A stretch of DNA of 64,000 nt, from positions 1 to 64,000 of the forward strand of contig VCMS01000251.1 in NCBI GenBank assembly GCA_022539475.1, given 5' to 3'. Each line of letters begins with the position of its first letter. Positions within the stretch are counted from its first letter, which is position 1. The translations under genes and the position numbers were made by a program. Below, piece by piece: positions 43,338-54,076 of this stretch. The notes beneath the pieces were generated by a model. The model saw nothing but the letters and a program-made list of their open reading frames with translations. It was not told the origin of the DNA and did no database searches. The DNA is from Gracilaria domingensis. Its lineage: Eukaryota; Rhodophyta; Florideophyceae; Gracilariales; Gracilariaceae.

Positions 43338-46300
43338 TCACTTTCTGAGTAAACGTTTCTTTTGTTTGAAAGTTTCTTTTCTCTTGTTTGAACTTTGTGC
43401 AATGGCGATTGGGCCCCCGTTGTTAATATTTTCCTCTCCGTAACTGTGTACATCTTCATCCCTTGTGTCAAAAGTACAATACATCGGATCGACTCCGTTC
43501 TTAGTGCTGCCCTCAGCGACAATCCGTGCGCTGTGTGCAATTCTCCACGGCTGATACGGAGAAAGACCCTGCTCAGATTCTGTGATGAAGTAAGAATCTT
43601 GTGGTTGCAGTGCAATTTTCTTTTCTTCCGCCGTCAGATCTTCGTCAGCGAAAATAACTTGATATGAATCTTTCAACCACTCTCGGCACTGATCGCGAAA
43701 CGCCACATTGTAGCCATCAGAGTTGCTTCTGATACTTACGTACAAAACACACGGACCAGTTCCTATTCCACCTCTTGCTTCCGGCGCAAGCACAGCCACT
43801 GCAACATAGTCTCCTCGAGAAGAATCAGCTACCAACAAACAAACCTGAGAATACGTCCGCATGCGTCCGATTTGCCTAAGGCATTTGCTTCTCCTTTCTG
43901 AAGTGTTAACGAATCCGTCCACAGATTGATCCTTATCGATATGAACTTGAAAGGAGATCGAAAACCTCATCAGATCCCATCTCCTCCGAAACACATCGAC
44001 ACCTGCATTGTTTGCTGGCCTTCTCAGTAAACGAACATCTGAACTTGGGACGTAGTATGGCACGCATGGCTGTTCCGCAGCATGAGCCATGCCCGCTTCC
44101 GCTGGCCCTTCGTGACTTGTAAGTATCGAGATAAACACTTCTCCTGCAAATCCCTGATCCTTTCTTACCGCCAGGATCAGACGTTGCGTCACAGACGCCC
44201 CCGGATCTAGAGTACCAAGCGTGTAGACCGTTGGTGCATCTGGCAGCGAGATCAACGCACCAGCAGCCGAAAAGATAAGGCTGGTAGAACCCGACCTCAT
44301 CTTTGTGCGATTCAGCACTTCAACCCTTATGAGAGCTGTCCCCTTCACTGTGTCCATGGAGTGCGAGGCCAAAACACTGAAGTGGTCTGAAGAGCCATTT
44401 AGCGTTTGATGATCTCCCTCAACTGGAAGACCCTTCCCAATTGTAGAGTTTCTCAGTGACGTCTGGTTGAACGCTTTCATCTTTTTCAGAGCAAGACTCG
44501 AAACATTTAGAACAGACTCTTCGGTGTTAAGAATGGTCGACCCTCTTGAATAGTCATACAATCTTAAAGAAGCAAAAACGCAACTTTCAGTAATGTCTTC
44601 CATCCAGGCTATGGGATCACTTCGAACTTGGGAAGCATTCGATCTCAAACGCCGTCGCGCAATGTTCGTAAGGTCTCGCACTGAGACAGGCTTCGGAAAA
44701 TAGTCGTCCATGTACATCTCCAGGGAAGACACTGTATTTCGAATTGCTTCCAAGACAATGAAGTCAGAGCTTTCAGCTTCGTCCATGATGCCCATGTATT
44801 TCCGGAGCACAACAATAGCCTTCTCCGCAAGTGGCGGGTTGTGAGCTACAAGAGCAAACAGAGAAGAAAGAGCAGCATAAACATAGTCTGTCGTGAGCGT
44901 AGAACCTTCCGATGCGGCAGTAGCCAGCGCTATACTTCCGAATATGGAATTCTCTATCGCTGTTACAACAGTTCCTACCGTTTGAAGAACGGCTTTCGTT
45001 CTCTTCGATACTGCAGTAACCATGCTGACATATCCGCCTTCAACAACACGCTGAGCCGGAGTTTTGTAACCTTGCTTTGCGTCGCTCCATAGCGCCCCGG
45101 TTTGCAATTCTTTCAGGTGTATCTCATTGTCCTCAGAATCTCTTGAACATGATTCCAGATAGCTTTCAACATATGCTCGGCGTTAGCTTCGGCTTTCATG
45201 CCGCTCGTAAGCCAGTACCTAGTGAGACACACGAGAAGTGACGCTCGAATTCCAATGTCTTGTTGGTCAAGGGTCGCCCTCACCATCAGCTCTTGCAACC
45301 GCTCATACTCCTCCATGCCGACCCCTTGGGACCGCATCAAGAACGATGAATACTGCCCAAGGGCGTCAAACAACTTGAGATAGAGTTCCTTCGCAAACGC
45401 GGAAGCAGACGAATATGGCCAGTTTAGGCAACGAATGGTCTTGGTCATCAACTGCGATAGCATTACGGCCCATTTTTTTCAACGTGAGACGCAGAGCAGG
45501 ATCCGGACACTTGCAAATCTTCCGAGAAGCATCAAGCAGACTCTGTGACATGCAACACATGAGCTCCGACGCCACAGAGGAATCACCTGAATCGACGACC
45601 CCACGCCATGAGTCAGATGTTAGCAGAGCTTTCATTGTAACTCCGACTCCCGCATCCCTACCGCTCAAGTCATATTCTACAATTGCCGACGATATCACGC
45701 TGAATGCCTCCAATCTGACGCTTTTGGTAGGACATTTTGCGGCAAAGGGTAGCAAACCAACACTTATAGCTGAAATGAACTTGCTGTTCACATAATCGTT
45801 CTTACTCAACGTAGCAAGAGCGTTTGATCCATTACGCATCAAACCGGCCATCACAACGAGCGGAAGCTTGGCATCATTTTCAATCAAGATACGGGTGATT
45901 CGACGTGTGGCCTTGATTCCCCATGAAGCTACTACTTCTGTTGTTGGGTTCTCCTTGGCATAGCTGCATATGACCAGAAGTGACGTACATGCACAGGAAG
46001 AAAGTTCTGCACTAACATCGTCACAAAGGGGAACAATGACATGATCCGCAAAATAGATGCCTCATTTAGAAGCCACCTGATGTGACTGAGCAACGCTTTG
46101 ATTTTCATCATTTGACAGAGATGTTTTCGGGTCCAATACATAACTGACGAGACGAGACAGCCCTCTCAATACTTCTTTCGCGAGACGAACGTTAGCAGTA
46201 GCGCAATCATCCGCCGACTTTTTTAAATGGTTCGTAAGAAAGGCGACAAATCGATCTCCAATCTTCTCACGACTAGGAACAAAACGTCCCAAACAGTGGT

Positions 46301-46969
46301 GGCAGTGGCCCTTCTAGTAGCGTTGAGTAAGGAGGGAGCATCAGTCCAGGCCTCTAACGCATATCGTGTGAGACATTTCAAAGCATTTGTAGCAACGTGA
46401 TCGGACGGGTCAAACAAAGCTTGCAAAAGCGCAAATAGCAAACTTTCAATGGCGTTTCGAACGACGGCTAGTTGCTGCTGATCCAATTGCTCCAATCTGA
46501 CAGCCTCCATTGAAGGAGCAGTAAGCGGGCGATGTCTGAGTACAAAGGCGGCTGTTGCTTCCACAGCGGCGTTACGAATGGACGGAGAAGAGTCGTTGGA
46601 AAGAGACTCTATCAAAGAAGAAGTAGCATAAAGACAGAGATGTTGCAATGCAGCATGAGGTAAAGAAGGAATCTTAAGTAGCACTACGTGACAAACCATG
46701 GTACCATGTCTGTTTAAATTCTCTGCAATGACAGATAAAGTATCGACCCAGAACGCATGGGAAAAAGACGTAATCAAGAGATCCAAGGACAAAAAGAGAA
46801 TCTGCGGGGTGGTTCCACTCGAAGACAGCAAGCAATGGCGGACAATTCTTTCAGCGCTCTGCGAAATGTCATGGCCTTTCGCGGCGCGTTGGAGCAGCTT
46901 ATGAAGCGTCAACTCCTGCAGCTCCTTCCTCGACAGACTGAGACTGATTTCATCCACGAAATCGGACAT
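43338..46969 (-). pseudogene. TPLATE: TPLATE-like TSET subunit, frame disrupted
   Basis: TPLATE is the beta-adaptin-like large subunit of the TSET/TPLATE adaptor complex, which acts in clathrin-mediated endocytosis at the plasma membrane. From the ATG of MSDFVDEISL the alignable span is about 1,210 codons, close to the roughly 1,180 of the plant protein. The N-terminal HEAT-like region fits the family (LLQRAAKGHDIS against the plant LQQSAAGRDIS). The C-terminal appendage matches in order: ALIRVEVLNRTKM, CVPYYVPSSDVRLL, VLYVSIRSNSDGY and CREWLKDSYQVIFADEDLT. The frame is broken by shifts near 46,270, 45,430 and 45,115 and by a TGA at 46062. Since length is preserved, each lesion is tiny. It may be a recent pseudogene or a live gene with sequence errors. 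Confidence 0.8.
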
Positions 46970-47254
46970 TGCCGCACCACTTGAAGGAAGAAGAGGAGTC
47001 GAACGGCGCGTCGGCGTGCACGGGCTGCGCGTCCGAGGCTCCCATCTCCGCGCGCATGGTGGGCGACCTCGCGCGCTCGCGGCGGCGGCGCGCGCGGCGC
47101 GACACGCAGCAAAGAAGCACGGCGCCAGCAACGTCTATGGCAACGCGAGGCGCAGCCGCACGCAGCAAGCAGAGCATACGCGGCGCGTCTTTGGCGCGTC
47201 CGCGCGCAGAAGCGCCGATCGTTGGCACGACGCCATTTGTCGCGCCAGAACTGC

Positions 47255-48837
47255 TCACTCCTTTACACAGCTGGCCACGTGCCCGAGCAGACGCTGCCGC
47301 TCGCGCGCGCTGCGCAGCGCGGCGCGCGCCGCGACGTAGCCGTCGCCGGATCAGCAGTGCCGCGCCGCCGTCGACGCGCAGCTGCCTCGCGAGCGCGCCG
47401 TGCGCGTCGCGCCCGGCGCGGTCCGCCAGCGCGTCCATGCCGCCGTCGCTGTCCACCCCCACCACGGGCAGCAGCTTCTCCAGCGCCCCTCGCGCGCCGC
47501 GCACCAGCTCCGCGCACTCAACCCCCGCCGCGCGCACCAGCAGCAGCGTGAACTACGCGCCGCCGATCAGGGCGTGCAGCTGCGCGTCGCGCAGCGCCGC
47601 GTTCGGCACGCGCTGCCCATGCGCCAGCGGCGCCTTCGCGCCCGCCGCACTTGCGTCTCCGTAGTGGTAGCTCAGACCAGAGATGCTGTGCACGGCGTCG
47701 TCGTGCCAGCAGGCCTGTTGCGTCGCCTTCATGCGATCCGCAAACTGTTTGCCTTGCGCCATGAGGATGTTGTGGATCGCGTCCGTGCCGGCGATCACAT
47801 GTGCCCCGATCGGCTTTCGCTCGCTTTCACAGCTTCGCAGCACTTGCTTGGAGCCGCGTCCGCTGAGCACCATGGCCAGCTTCCAACCCACGTTGTACGC
47901 GTCTTGCATGCCGCAATTCATGCCTTGTCTGTCGGACGGCGAGTGTAAGTGTGCCGAGTCGCCCACCAGAATCACGTTCCTGTGCAAGTATTTGGTAGCC
48001 TGCTTCTTCCACACGCGCCATTTCGAAACCCATTTGGGCTGGCCCAGCTGCACGTCGTCCACCAACGACTCGGATCACGTCTTGAAACAGCTCGCGTGCC
48101 TTATCCTTGTCGTTGTCGTCAATGGTGCCCTTGAAGCTGACGATGACGCGATACAGATCGTTCGGAAGACGCGCAAGCAGCAGGAAGCGCTCCTTCGACA
48201 TGTAGTAATGAACTGCGTCTTCCGCCTACTCAAACCCACTCACGGGCGCGTCCATCAGCTGCATTATCGTGCCTTCGTACATGTCACCGTCAAACTCAAG
48301 CCCCGCCTTCCTGCGTACCACACTGCCCATGCCGTCGCATCCGATAATCTACTTGGCGGCGCTGGTCTATTGCGTACCGTCGGCGTGCCGAATGACAGGG
48401 GAGTGCGATTTCTCATCAGTGTCAGCCACAACCTGCATCAGCTCAGTATTCCACTCTATTTGAACACCATACTCATCGCTCAGATGATGCAGCAAAATAC
48501 GCTCGGTTTCCGTTTGACTCAGCGTCAAAATGAACGGGAACGGCGTATCCAGGTTGTGGAAATCGAGCTTTGGGCGCGCGCTCTGCCCCTGAAAGTTGAA
48601 CACAAAGCCATACAGTTTGTGGCCAATGCGAAGGAACTGGTCCGCTACATCCATGTCTTGAAACATTTCCATGGATCGCGCGTGGATTGTGAAGGAGCGA
48701 GATGTGTCGCTTCCATGAGGCTTTCGGTCGATGATGCGCAGCGAGACGTTTCTGCCAGCCAGTTCGATTGCGAGAAACAGTCCGGTCGGTACGGCTCCCA
48801 CAATGAGCACGTCCGTGGCATCAGATGCGCCTGACAT
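47255..48837 (-). pseudogene. FAD-dependent aromatic hydroxylase relic (phenol monooxygenase type)
   Basis: The family uses FAD and NAD(P)H to hydroxylate phenolic rings. Visible in order: the Rossmann motif VLIVGAVPTGL (usual GAGPTG, third Gly changed to Val), the DG motif IIGCDGMGSV, and the FAD-ribityl motif VILVGDSAHLHSPSD followed by GMNCGMQDAYNVGWKLA (usual GGQG changed). A thioredoxin-like C-terminus ends DGYVAARAALRSAR. At least four in-frame TAG codons (after DGTQ, after TSAAK, after SGFE and after LIGGA) and frameshifts near 48,070 and 47,340 break it. Total span of about 527 codons is near normal length. The start is the ATG at 48837. Clearly non-functional as it stands. Confidence 0.85.
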
Positions 48838-49278
48838 GGTGCACTGGAATTTTGACCTTCATTCCAGTGGAGGAGAATGGGGCATTGGCGGCCGGCTATT
48901 TACCTTTGGTACCTGGAGTCTCACAGCGCGATGCGCAGCGTTGGTGAACGTGACAGGTGAGATACAAATGCAGCACAAGCAAAGAATTGGGCCAATGGCA
49001 CGCTTGTAGACGCTACATATCTGTGATATTTTGACGGAAGGGCTTGTTCGCAAGCAATTTTATGTTGGCGGGGGACAACTTTGGCGGAGATTGGCGCGAA
49101 TGGACACAGTCGCTAGCAAGGACGGCGTGCCGGACGCTGCGAGTTTTTGTTTCGCTGCCCTGTCAACAACGTCGAGCGCCACGCCAGGCGATCAGCGCCT
49201 GTAGCTCACGTTGCACGCCACGTGTGCGCGTTTGCAACGAGTGTAAAGCGGCCGCACGTGAGTGCGCAGCCTCGTGAA

Positions 49279-49317
49279 TCACGAGTCGTGATGCCCAGTG
49301 GGCATCACGACTCGTGA
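49279..49317. repeat. Perfect palindrome, 18-bp arms
   Basis: TCACGAGTCGTGATGCCC and its exact reverse complement flank AGT. Outer GTGAATCACG and CAGTGATTCAC extend the dyad imperfectly. Confidence 0.9.
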
Positions 49318-49509
49318 CCAGTGATTCACGTCCTCCAAAAATTTTCTCGTGACCCCTACCGTGACATGTCAAAGTACAAAAACTTTGTCAGTGGCGATCG
49401 TCCGTATCGTTTTTCATCTACTTTGGAGAAAAAGTTTTAAAAAAGTTCGAGTTTTCGTCTTTTATGCATCTAAAAACGTTTCTTCGTAAGTCCGGTCAAC
49501 AATGGTATA

Positions 49510-49625
49510 TTGATGTGCTTTCTGTACCCTTGTAAGATAAGAAGCGTGACGAAAGATTTGTAGGTCGCGAAGCGGCCTAAAGTCTTCGTCACGCTTCTTA
49601 TCTTACAGGTACAGAAGCACATCAA
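49510..49625. mobile_element. Fold-back (MITE-like) hairpin element, 116 bp
   Basis: Almost the whole segment is one inverted repeat: TTGATGTGCTTTCTGTACC and GTAAGATAAGAAGCGTGACG on the left, CGTCACGCTTCTTATCTTAC and GGTACAGAAGCACATCAA on the right, with a short centre. No coding capacity. Consistent with a non-autonomous fold-back element. Confidence 0.75.
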
Positions 49626-50354
49626 TCTCACAAAGGCTAATCAAACCCAGAAAATTCACGTTTTACGTGTAAAGATCGATAAACAAACGAAATAATTGAA
49701 AGTCAGTATCATTTGCCAATCTAATTTTACCTCTCCGAATCCTGGCAATAACTGTCCTCTGCATATACAAATGTTACACGCAGACTGCCTCAGAAAGGTA
49801 CAGATCAGGGTTCATATGCCACAATCCTTTCCACGCAAATTCCGGAAACCAAATGATGTACCCTCATCTGTACCCTAATCAGCACTACGCTTAACCTTAA
49901 CAGCTAGATTTCAATTACGAGCAAGATTCCCCTAGGAAAACTTCATCATCTATACAGATATTGTTGCAGATTCTGCGTTATACATTGTCTGCAGAATTCT
50001 ACAGCAATTCAGGGAGATCAACAATAACTAAGAACAGAACTGTAACTATTGCAGTCTTTTTCAACATTACAATCATGAAGCACATTCTACTTCGACCTTT
50101 ATCACCAACCAATATAAACAAAATGTGTCCATCCGCCTAATGGCCCACAATTCTTGACGCAGAGGTTAACGTCCTGCAAACCTTAGTTCACTTTTGAGCT
50201 GGAAAACATTTTGTCCTATGCAAGCTACCATTCTTATACGAGTCACAAAACTATTGGTCTCTAAGGCAGCTGCTTCAATCTCCGTCTTATAGGCTGCGTT
50301 ATGAAACCAGCATTTTCCTGGGCTGTGCCTATGATTGGTCTCTATTCAGCCTCT

Positions 50355-50775
50355 ACGGAATATGGAGCTGCCATACAAAAAGCTGCATTCTCCGGCCGAG
50401 TTCCACTCTGCGCAGCAGCTAGGGCATATGACGATGCCATATAAAAAGTTGCATTCTCAGACCAAGTTCGAGAATGCAGCTCGAGGGACAGGTGCTGCTA
50501 TGGCGGCTCCATAGAGCGAGCACAATCATGGTCTCTACCTACGATTGTGCTCTGCAAAGCACCCACGAAATATAGCTGTGCCATATAAAAAGCTCCATTC
50601 TCGGACGGAGTTCGAGAATGCAGCTCCGGTGGTTTCTGCTGCTATGGCTGTGCAATGGAGCTGGCACAAGCATGGGCTGTGTTCATGATTGTGATCTGTG
50701 TAGCAGCAACGGATATTGCTGTCCCGTAAAAAGAGCTATATTCTCGGAGTGAGTGCAAGAATGTAGCTCTTTTGA
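50355..50775 (+). repeat. Multi-hairpin repeat family, copy A
   Basis: Successive small hairpins: GCTGCATTCTC or TTGCATTCTC paired with GAGAATGCAGC (three rounds), GAGCACAATCATGG paired with ACGATTGTGCTC, and GCTGTGCCATATAAAAAGCT blocks. The same building blocks (ATATGGCTGTGCCATA, GAGCACAATC-GGGCTGTG-GATTGTGCTC) recur in copies at 55.6 and 57.9 kb. Confidence 0.7.
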
Positions 50776-51150
50776 CTGTTTTCTATGACTTCCGGGCATT
50801 CTAGTAGTGAAATAAAAACGAGCACAACTTTGTGCCGTGTCGAAAATCATCTTTGCTCTATAGAGCAGCATCGAGGTTATGGCCCTCATATATATATATC
50901 TATAGTTTCGTTCGCTGCGCGCAATCGCTTTCTCAGCCGTATGGTGCAAGACTGGATCACGCTGATATTTATCACTGCAAGGCCTGATTCAATGCCGCTC
51001 TTATCATCACCATCGTCGCGTACTCGTACTTGTTTTCCGCGGCGTCTCTGGATGCACGCGAATTGCGCGACAGACTGCGCACTGCGCAACGTAATATTGC
51101 GCGTGCGCCCGGCCCGTACTCTCCAAATTACATGGTTTGGACGTACTGCA

Positions 51151-51249
51151 CGGCAGACTGCGCACTGCGCAGTGTGCGTTGCGGAGCTGTTCTGGCATGC
51201 CATGCATGCACAGCTCCGCACCACACACTGCGCAGTGCGCAGCCTGCCG
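51151..51249. repeat. Hairpin with about 40-bp arms
   Basis: CGGCAGACTGCGCACTGCGC and TTGCGGAGCTGT on the left pair with ACAGCTCCGCA and ACTGCGCAGTGCGCAG-CTGCCG on the right around TCTGGCATGCCATGCATGC. Related ACTGCGCACTGCGCA pieces occur at 51080 and 55900. Confidence 0.8.
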
Positions 51250-51411
51250 CAGCGGCATCCGCCATAACTCGGTGATGCGCGCGCGCAACGGAAGCGCGTT
51301 GAGCGGCGCTGCTTGTGGCGCACGGTGCGCATGATGTGATCGACTGTGTGCGACGTGCGGCGCGTTTGAAGATGGCCCGCTTTCGCTCAGGTTTGAAATT
51401 GCTCGACGTGG

Positions 51412-52090
51412 ATGCTGCCGCTGTTGGCGTTGTTGGGCGCGCTCACGGCGATGGGCGTGATGGCGGCGCAAGCGCGTCGGCGTCGAGAATGCGCGTGCCA
51501 CGCGCTGGTCCGACTGATGGCGGCGCTCCTCGCGCTATCTTTCGCGCTGTTTCTCACGCGCCGCGGGACGCAACGAGCGCGTAACGCGACGGAGGAGGAG
51601 CGGCCGATGGTGGCGGCATGGCACGTGCAGAAGCCGTGGACCACGCAACTTGGTGCAAGCGACGACGCGCGTGCGCTACTCATTATATGTGGCGTCCTGC
51701 GGCCAGTTTAACAACCATATTGTGTCGCTGGTGTTTACTTTGCGAGGTCCTTGTGGGCTACTTCGGTGCTGTCGTTCACGACGTTGGGGAAGGAGTTTTC
51801 TAGCAATGCGTTGCTGCGAGGGCCTGATGCTGATCGGGTTGTGAATGATGAGCTTATGGGCCATTACTTTAACTACTCGCGCTTGCTGGCGTTTTGTCCG
51901 GTCGTCAGATCCAGTTTGTTCCTCATTTTGGCGCCCGGGAGACGGGTTTTTGAGAGCGTGCAACATGGTTTGTGTCAAAAGCCGTTACTGTGTTGGCAGG
52001 GTTTGCTCCAGTTTATCGTGGAATGTTGCTCAGTGGAGGATGGCGCTTTGGGAACAGTGCGGTTTTCAGCTCCATCTTGTTGAATCACAG
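51412..52090 (+). pseudogene. O-fucosyltransferase-like glycosyltransferase, N-terminal relic
   Basis: The first frame encodes a probable type II membrane anchor (LLALLGALTAMGVMAAQ and LMAALLALSFALFLTRRG). A shifted frame then gives VRYSLYVASCGQFNNHIVSL, in which GQFNN resembles the N-terminal signature of GDP-fucose protein O-fucosyltransferase-like Golgi enzymes. A further shift near 51,750 leads to LSFTTLGKEFSSNALLRGPD and DRVVNDELMGHYF. After about 51,900 no frame resembles the family. At least two frameshifts and loss of the 3' part mark it as a relic. Identity rests on one motif plus topology. Confidence 0.5.
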
Positions 52091-52659
52091 TTGTAGTATG
52101 CGCTTCAACACTTCCCTACTACGGGCGTTACTAGTAACGAAGGTGGATTGTATGGAACTACCACTGCGTGTGTGCGCCGCTGGCAGGAAAGTCCGGTTCG
52201 GACCGGAACCAACTCTTGAATTAACTGCTTTAACACTTCACAACTTTTGACAATCGACAAAGACTAAGTCTTAGTCAAGAAGACTTAACAGTCTGCACTA
52301 CAGAGATCCTCTGCCTGCTGTGTGAGGCACTGACACTGTCTCGAAACGTACTGGCACAGCTTTAAGCTCGACTGTCCTTTCCAGCCACATCGCTATCCGC
52401 AGCAAACTCGGCGATTAGTGCCTGTTGAACAGCAGCGATGGTTTAAGAAGCGATGCCCAAGATTTCACCATGCTCCTTCTTGCGTCGCCCCTCGCAGAGC
52501 TCGATTCCAATCGGCGATGGCCTTTTCTGCCACTTGGTTGCTCGTCAGTCAATTCCTCCGCAGGCTCTATCCATCTGAACAAAACTGCTTCTTGCAGCCA
52601 CCCCCAAGGTGATCATTGAAGCATCGGCATGAATCTAGACAGCACAGAGACGCAAGCAT

Positions 52660-52887
52660 TGGTGTCGGAACGGAGACGGATCTGCATTTGCCCTTGTTGA
52701 TAACCTTGATGTCCACCTTTTCTCTCGCGACAACGTGCAACGCTAACATAATGACATCACTGCTTCCGCCATCGATCGTTCTCCCAAGCTCAAAATCCCC
52801 CACCCGTTCAAGGTGCTGGTTCTGCGAAAATTCGAAGTCTCGACTTCTGAAATTTGTAAGCACCACGAATTCTTCTCTGGTAAACAT
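52660..52887 (-). pseudogene. Protein kinase N-lobe fragment
   Basis: FELGRTIDGGSSDVIMLALH resembles the glycine-rich loop strand of Ser/Thr kinases (usual E-L-G-x-x-I-G-x-G-S-F-x-x-V-x-L-A), and EKVDIKVINKGKC resembles the ATP-lysine strand (V-A-I-K-V-I-N-K). The loop glycines are altered and Ala before Ile is Asp. No HRD or DFG motif follows, so only an N-lobe remnant survives. It lies directly downstream of the 316-codon ORF on the same strand. Confidence 0.5.
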
Positions 52888-52909
52888 GCCCGCAGTTACC
52901 TGCAGTTGC

Positions 52910-53860
52910 TCATCCTCCGCGCTCTTTTAGTGAAAATGAGCTCAACGGAACTGGCTCACCTCCTCTATCATACTTTTTATGATAAGACGACAGCGCTTGT
53001 GTCCACTTCTCGCTGTGTACTTCGAAAACATCTAGATCTCCATGTGCTCCTGCGACAATTATTACCAGCTTCTTAAGCTTGTAGAACGCAGCCTTTTGCC
53101 CCGATTGTCTCCATCGCAAATCCGAATACCCGTGAATCATCTTTCGGCGTTGATCAACGGTGTCGAATAGATAAATTGGATGAAATCGGCCACCATCACC
53201 CTTCCTCCACAACTGTACAACGTCCTCAATCACCTTGGGAAGGCCGGGAATAAACTGCAGGATTGGTATTTGAAGAGCAGTGACTGGTTGTGTAACCCTG
53301 TTTCCAACATAGCGCTTGTAGACTTCCTTCAACGGCTTTGCTGGTGTTCGCGGCGTATTGATATTCACGGTTTCTTGAAATCGATTATGACTTTCACGCA
53401 AGGTAGTTTGATCCACTAAGAGTTTACGACTGTTTTGGAAACTGCTTGTGATAGTTGCGGTGCGCACTATATCATCGCTCTTTCGCTGATTTAAAACAAA
53501 CATCCTCCAAAGCAAACATCCTTCAACGACTTCTAGATGTTGTAGCTTTTGTCCTAGACGAACGCGCTGGCTCTTATGTGCTTGGTCTAACAGTAATTCG
53601 GCTTGGCTCTTTGCGTTATTCATGAAACACTTTAGATCCGAAAGAATGGCGGGGAACTTCTGACGTTCTTCGATGTATATTTGAGGCGGAATCTTCAGTC
53701 CAACTCCGGTCCCACCTCCTTGTTGAGGATGAATAGGCCCCTTGCGCTCCATATGTGCGTATGCCACTGCCTTGATTGCAGTGTCAACTGGGTGGAAATG
53801 AAGCAATACGTGCACAGTCGGGAAGGCGCAGAACAAGAGAGCATGAGCTACCCAGGACAA
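52910..53860 (-). CDS. Unidentified 316-codon protein, divergent from tyrosine recombinase
   Basis: An intact frame starting MSWVAHALLF. No family recognised. Features: a hydrophobic N-terminus (ALLFCAFPTVHVLLHF) that might be a signal anchor, a Gly-rich HPQQGGGTGVGLKIPP, a helical mid-section rich in Gln and Leu, and a C-terminal half with LQIPILQFIPGLP, QLWRKGDGGRFHPIYLF and KLVIIVAGAHGDLDVF. It is divergent from the recombinase gene with about 215 bp between start codons, the arrangement expected of a two-gene element. The function is not inferable from sequence alone. Confidence 0.5.
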   Translation of the reverse strand: MSWVAHALLFCAFPTVHVLLHFHPVDTAIKAVAYAHMERKGPIHPQQGGGTGVGLKIPPQIYIEERQKFPAILSDLKCFMNNAKSQAELLLDQAHKSQRVRLGQKLQHLEVVEGCLLWRMFVLNQRKSDDIVRTATITSSFQNSRKLLVDQTTLRESHNRFQETVNINTPRTPAKPLKEVYKRYVGNRVTQPVTALQIPILQFIPGLPKVIEDVVQLWRKGDGGRFHPIYLFDTVDQRRKMIHGYSDLRWRQSGQKAAFYKLKKLVIIVAGAHGDLDVFEVHSEKWTQALSSYHKKYDRGGEPVPLSSFSLKERGG

Positions 53861-54076
53861 TACCCGTCTTTAACCTTGCCCTTGGGGTGTTGTTACCACG
53901 ATTGATTAAGTGTTTAACGCAATACAGAGAAGCCGTGATCACTCGCGCGCGAGAAATACAAGAAGGATACGAAACATTTTTCAAATTATACGTGTCCAGC
54001 TGATCACCCTTCAGCAATTACAAAGCTTGGGTTCTGCGGATCCCCGCAGGGCATCTCAGAATTTAGTGGAGGAACT

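Noticed and set aside
47222-47948. Plus frames opposite the FAD hydroxylase relic
   Set aside because: Shadow frames: the minus strand carries recognisable FAD-binding motifs over the same interval.
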